Below are positions 7,064 to 8,044 of a stretch of DNA of 8,044 nt, piece by piece (the first letter of the stretch is position 1; the number at the start of each line of letters is the position of its first letter). A program made the translations under genes and the position numbers. The notes under the pieces were generated by a model. That model ran no database searches, was not told where the DNA came from, and saw nothing but the letters and a program-made list of their open reading frames with translations. Source of the DNA: Oscillospiraceae bacterium (GTDB taxonomy: Bacteria > Bacillota > Clostridia > Oscillospirales > Ruminococcaceae); assembly GCA_900765125.1 (NCBI GenBank), contig CAAFQL010000196.1:1-8044 (forward strand). Direction: 5' to 3'.

Positions 7064-7176
7064 CATTTCACTTTCGATTGATAGAACAGCAGCTCAACAG
7101 GCTTGTTAAAGACTTTCTGCATCACAATTTCCAGTTTAGAGAATTGAGAAAATCGGAATTCGAAGAGGTAGTTAAG
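7064..7176 (+). other. Spacer between tag and acetyltransferase, with in-frame open stretch
   Basis: The acetyltransferase frame stays open upstream through this spacer, back to an ATG at 7039 inside tag. It adds 46 codons that include 'FRELRKSEFEEVV', which looks like the start of a GNAT-type protein. No Vat-family protein carries such an N-terminal extension and no Shine-Dalgarno precedes 7039, so I do not read it as part of the gene. No promoter or terminator is evident, so the two genes are probably co-transcribed. It could be a remnant of another gene lost at a junction. Confidence 0.4.
7164..7168 (+). promoter_or_regulatory. Ribosome binding site that sets the acetyltransferase start
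   Basis: AGAGG lies 8 bases before the ATG at 7177, and the protein from there aligns end to end with the Vat family. The more distant in-frame ATG at 7039 lacks such a site and lies inside tag. Confidence 0.7.
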
Positions 7177-7818
7177 ATGAAAGACGGAAACCCCCCAAAC
7201 CCCAATACAATCCATCCAATTGCAGGGTATGATAAAGAAATATATGTGAAGCCGACGATTACAAATCCGAATATTATTGTCGGGGACTTTACTTATATTG
7301 CCGATTCGGATTTTGAAAGTCATGTTTCACACTTATACGAGTGGAATGATGACAAACTCATCATCGGAAAGTTCTGTCAAATCGCCGCCGGAGTTGAGTT
7401 TGTGATGAACGGTGCAAACCATCAGATGAACGCCGTCTCTACATTCCCGTTCTATACCTTGGAGGGATGGGAAATGTCGCCGCCTGCAAAGACGGATCTG
7501 CCATTAAAAGGAGATACCGTTATCGAAAATGATGTTTGGATCGGGCAAAATTCGGTAATCCTTCCCGGCGTTCACATTGGAGATGGTGCAATCATTGGTG
7601 CAAACAGCGTTGTGGGAAGTGATGTTCCACCATATACGAAGGTCGTTGGGAATCCTGCAAGAGCAATTCAAAAACGCTTTGACGATGAACTGATTGAATT
7701 GCTGTTGAGATTCAAGTGGTGGGATAGGAGCATTGACGAAATCAACCGGCTGATTCCAATCTTGACTTGCAGTGATTTGGATAAAGTGAAAGCTGAAATC
7801 AAAAAGCAATTAGACTGA
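7177..7818 (+). CDS. Vat-family (streptogramin A type) O-acetyltransferase
   Basis: This 213-residue protein is a left-handed beta-helix (hexapeptide repeat) acetyltransferase of the xenobiotic group that includes Vat and CatB enzymes, which move acetyl from acetyl-CoA to a drug hydroxyl. The family lead 'NPNTIHPIAGYDKEIYVKP' and 'DKLIIGKFCQIAAGVEFVMN' are followed by 'GANHQM', whose His82 matches the catalytic His of VatD. Later blocks are 'LPLKGDTVIENDVWIGQNSV' with 'ILPGVHIGDGAIIGANSVV' (coenzyme A channel) and 'VVGNPARAIQKRF'. The C-terminal helical part 'FKWWDRSIDEIN' is also typical. Active trimers are usual in the family. Streptogramin A is the prime candidate substrate, but many chromosomal relatives have unknown substrates. 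It is probably co-transcribed with tag. Its G+C is higher than tag (64 of 120 in 7381-7500), hinting at a separate origin. Confidence 0.9.
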   Translation: MKDGNPPNPNTIHPIAGYDKEIYVKPTITNPNIIVGDFTYIADSDFESHVSHLYEWNDDKLIIGKFCQIAAGVEFVMNGANHQMNAVSTFPFYTLEGWEMSPPAKTDLPLKGDTVIENDVWIGQNSVILPGVHIGDGAIIGANSVVGSDVPPYTKVVGNPARAIQKRFDDELIELLLRFKWWDRSIDEINRLIPILTCSDLDKVKAEIKKQLD

Positions 7819-7839
7819 CAAATTCTGATTTGTAGAGAT

Positions 7840-7867
7840 AAAGGAGCGACCACTAATCGCTCCTTTT
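7840..7867 (+). terminator. Terminator of the cargo block, overlapping the tape measure stop
   Basis: AAAGGAGCGA (7840-7849) and TCGCTCCTTT (7857-7866) form a perfect 10-bp stem with a 7-base loop, followed by a short T-rich tract on the plus strand. On the minus strand the hairpin starts at the tape measure stop codon, but the bases after it are AUCUC, a poor U tract, so it should stop the plus-strand transcript better than the tail operon. Confidence 0.82.
7855..7867. repeat. Right copy of the imperfect edge repeat
   Basis: AATCGCTCCTTTT pairs with the left copy at 6390-6401. On the minus strand it reads AAAAGGAGCGATT right after the tape measure stop, a good Shine-Dalgarno with nothing but the hairpin behind it. 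It may be the original ribosome binding site of Dit. Confidence 0.45.
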
Positions 7868-8044
7868 ACATTTTCACCGCATTCCTTGTCATTCGATATA
7901 TCTCCAGCCGTGACAGTGACTTTGGACTATTATTGGTCTGATTCACTGTACGGCTGTTGTCATTATTGTAGTAGTTATTGACAACAGAACTTTCAGCAGA
8001 GCCATTCATAATAGCACCTGTCATTCCATCCATTTTGTAGTTTA
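7866..8044 (-). CDS. Tail tape measure protein, C-terminal 58 residues (partial)
   Basis: The gene runs off the right edge. The visible part is a Gly/Ser-rich segment (MDGMTGAIMNGSAESSV), a polar Asn-rich linker (NNYYNNDNSRTVNQTNN) and the end 'SPKSLSRLEIYRMTRNAVKM'. The 'SPK.LSRLEIYR.TRNA' ending is a recurring C-terminus of tape measure proteins in Bacillota siphophages, which set tail length and pass into the host on injection. Its place just upstream of Dit in the late-gene order supports this. The stop TAA (7868-7866) lies in the cargo terminator. Confidence 0.85.
   Translation of the reverse strand, partial: NYKMDGMTGAIMNGSAESSVVNNYYNNDNSRTVNQTNNSPKSLSRLEIYRMTRNAVKM

Noticed and set aside
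7039..7176. Acetyltransferase starting at 7039 rather than 7177
   Set aside because: It would overlap tag by 25 bases, lacks an RBS and adds 46 residues absent from the Vat family. The ATG at 7177 has AGAGG at a good distance.
6997..7323. 108-codon minus-strand frame over the tag-acetyltransferase junction
   Set aside because: Overlaps two strong genes on the other strand. A short part (VMQKVFNKPVELLFYQSKVK) looks protein-like, but no start signal or family supports a gene.
6385..7865. Insertion sequence or transposon bringing in the cargo
   Set aside because: No transposase, no terminal inverted repeats and no clean target-site duplication were seen, only the short imperfect edge repeat.
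1..8044. CRISPR array, tRNA gene or diversity-generating retroelement
   Set aside because: No regularly spaced repeats, no cloverleaf-like sequence and no reverse transcriptase or template/variable repeat pair were found by eye.

Overview
The window reads as part of a prophage, or a closely related phage genome, of a low-GC Bacillota host. The gut Clostridia (Ruminococcus or Lachnospiraceae type) are the best guess, because the tail and lysis proteins resemble those of siphophages from these bacteria and the ribosome binding sites are strong AAGGAGG types. The host assignment is inference, since no host gene lies in the window.

The main layout is a minus-strand late operon read from the right edge to the left. 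It contains the last 58 residues of the tail tape measure protein (8044 to 7866), the distal tail protein Dit (6384-5533), a Gp37-like tail-associated protein (5529-4417), a tail fibre with BspA-type leucine-rich repeats (4413-3046), a BppU-type baseplate or fibre protein with a collagen-like stretch (3053-1782), a holin (start about 1776, end 1318) and an N-acetylmuramoyl-L-alanine amidase endolysin (start about 1337, end 396). These genes are spaced by 3 bases or overlap, and the series ends in a strong hairpin terminator at 343-391. To its left, still on the minus strand, is a 63-residue SHOCT-like protein (282-91) of a kind often found just before serine recombinase genes. This suggests that the integration module begins beyond position 1.

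The exception is the block at about 6385-7865. The tape measure gene and the Dit gene normally adjoin, but here they are separated by almost 1.5 kb carrying two genes on the opposite strand: a DNA-3-methyladenine glycosylase I (tag) and a hexapeptide-repeat acetyltransferase of the Vat (streptogramin A) family. The block has its own near-consensus promoter (TTGACT, 17 bases, TATAAT) and a 10-bp-stem terminator. It therefore has the structure of a phage moron, an autonomously expressed cargo unit set into the structural operon. Its two edges carry similar RBS-like sequences (AATCACTCTTTT and AATCGCTCCTTTT), which could mark the insertion junction.

Together, the minus-strand genes build the tail tip and lyse the host, while the plus-strand pair could be expressed in the lysogen and may protect the host against DNA alkylation and an antibiotic. 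The protective role is inferred from the gene families and not shown by the sequence.
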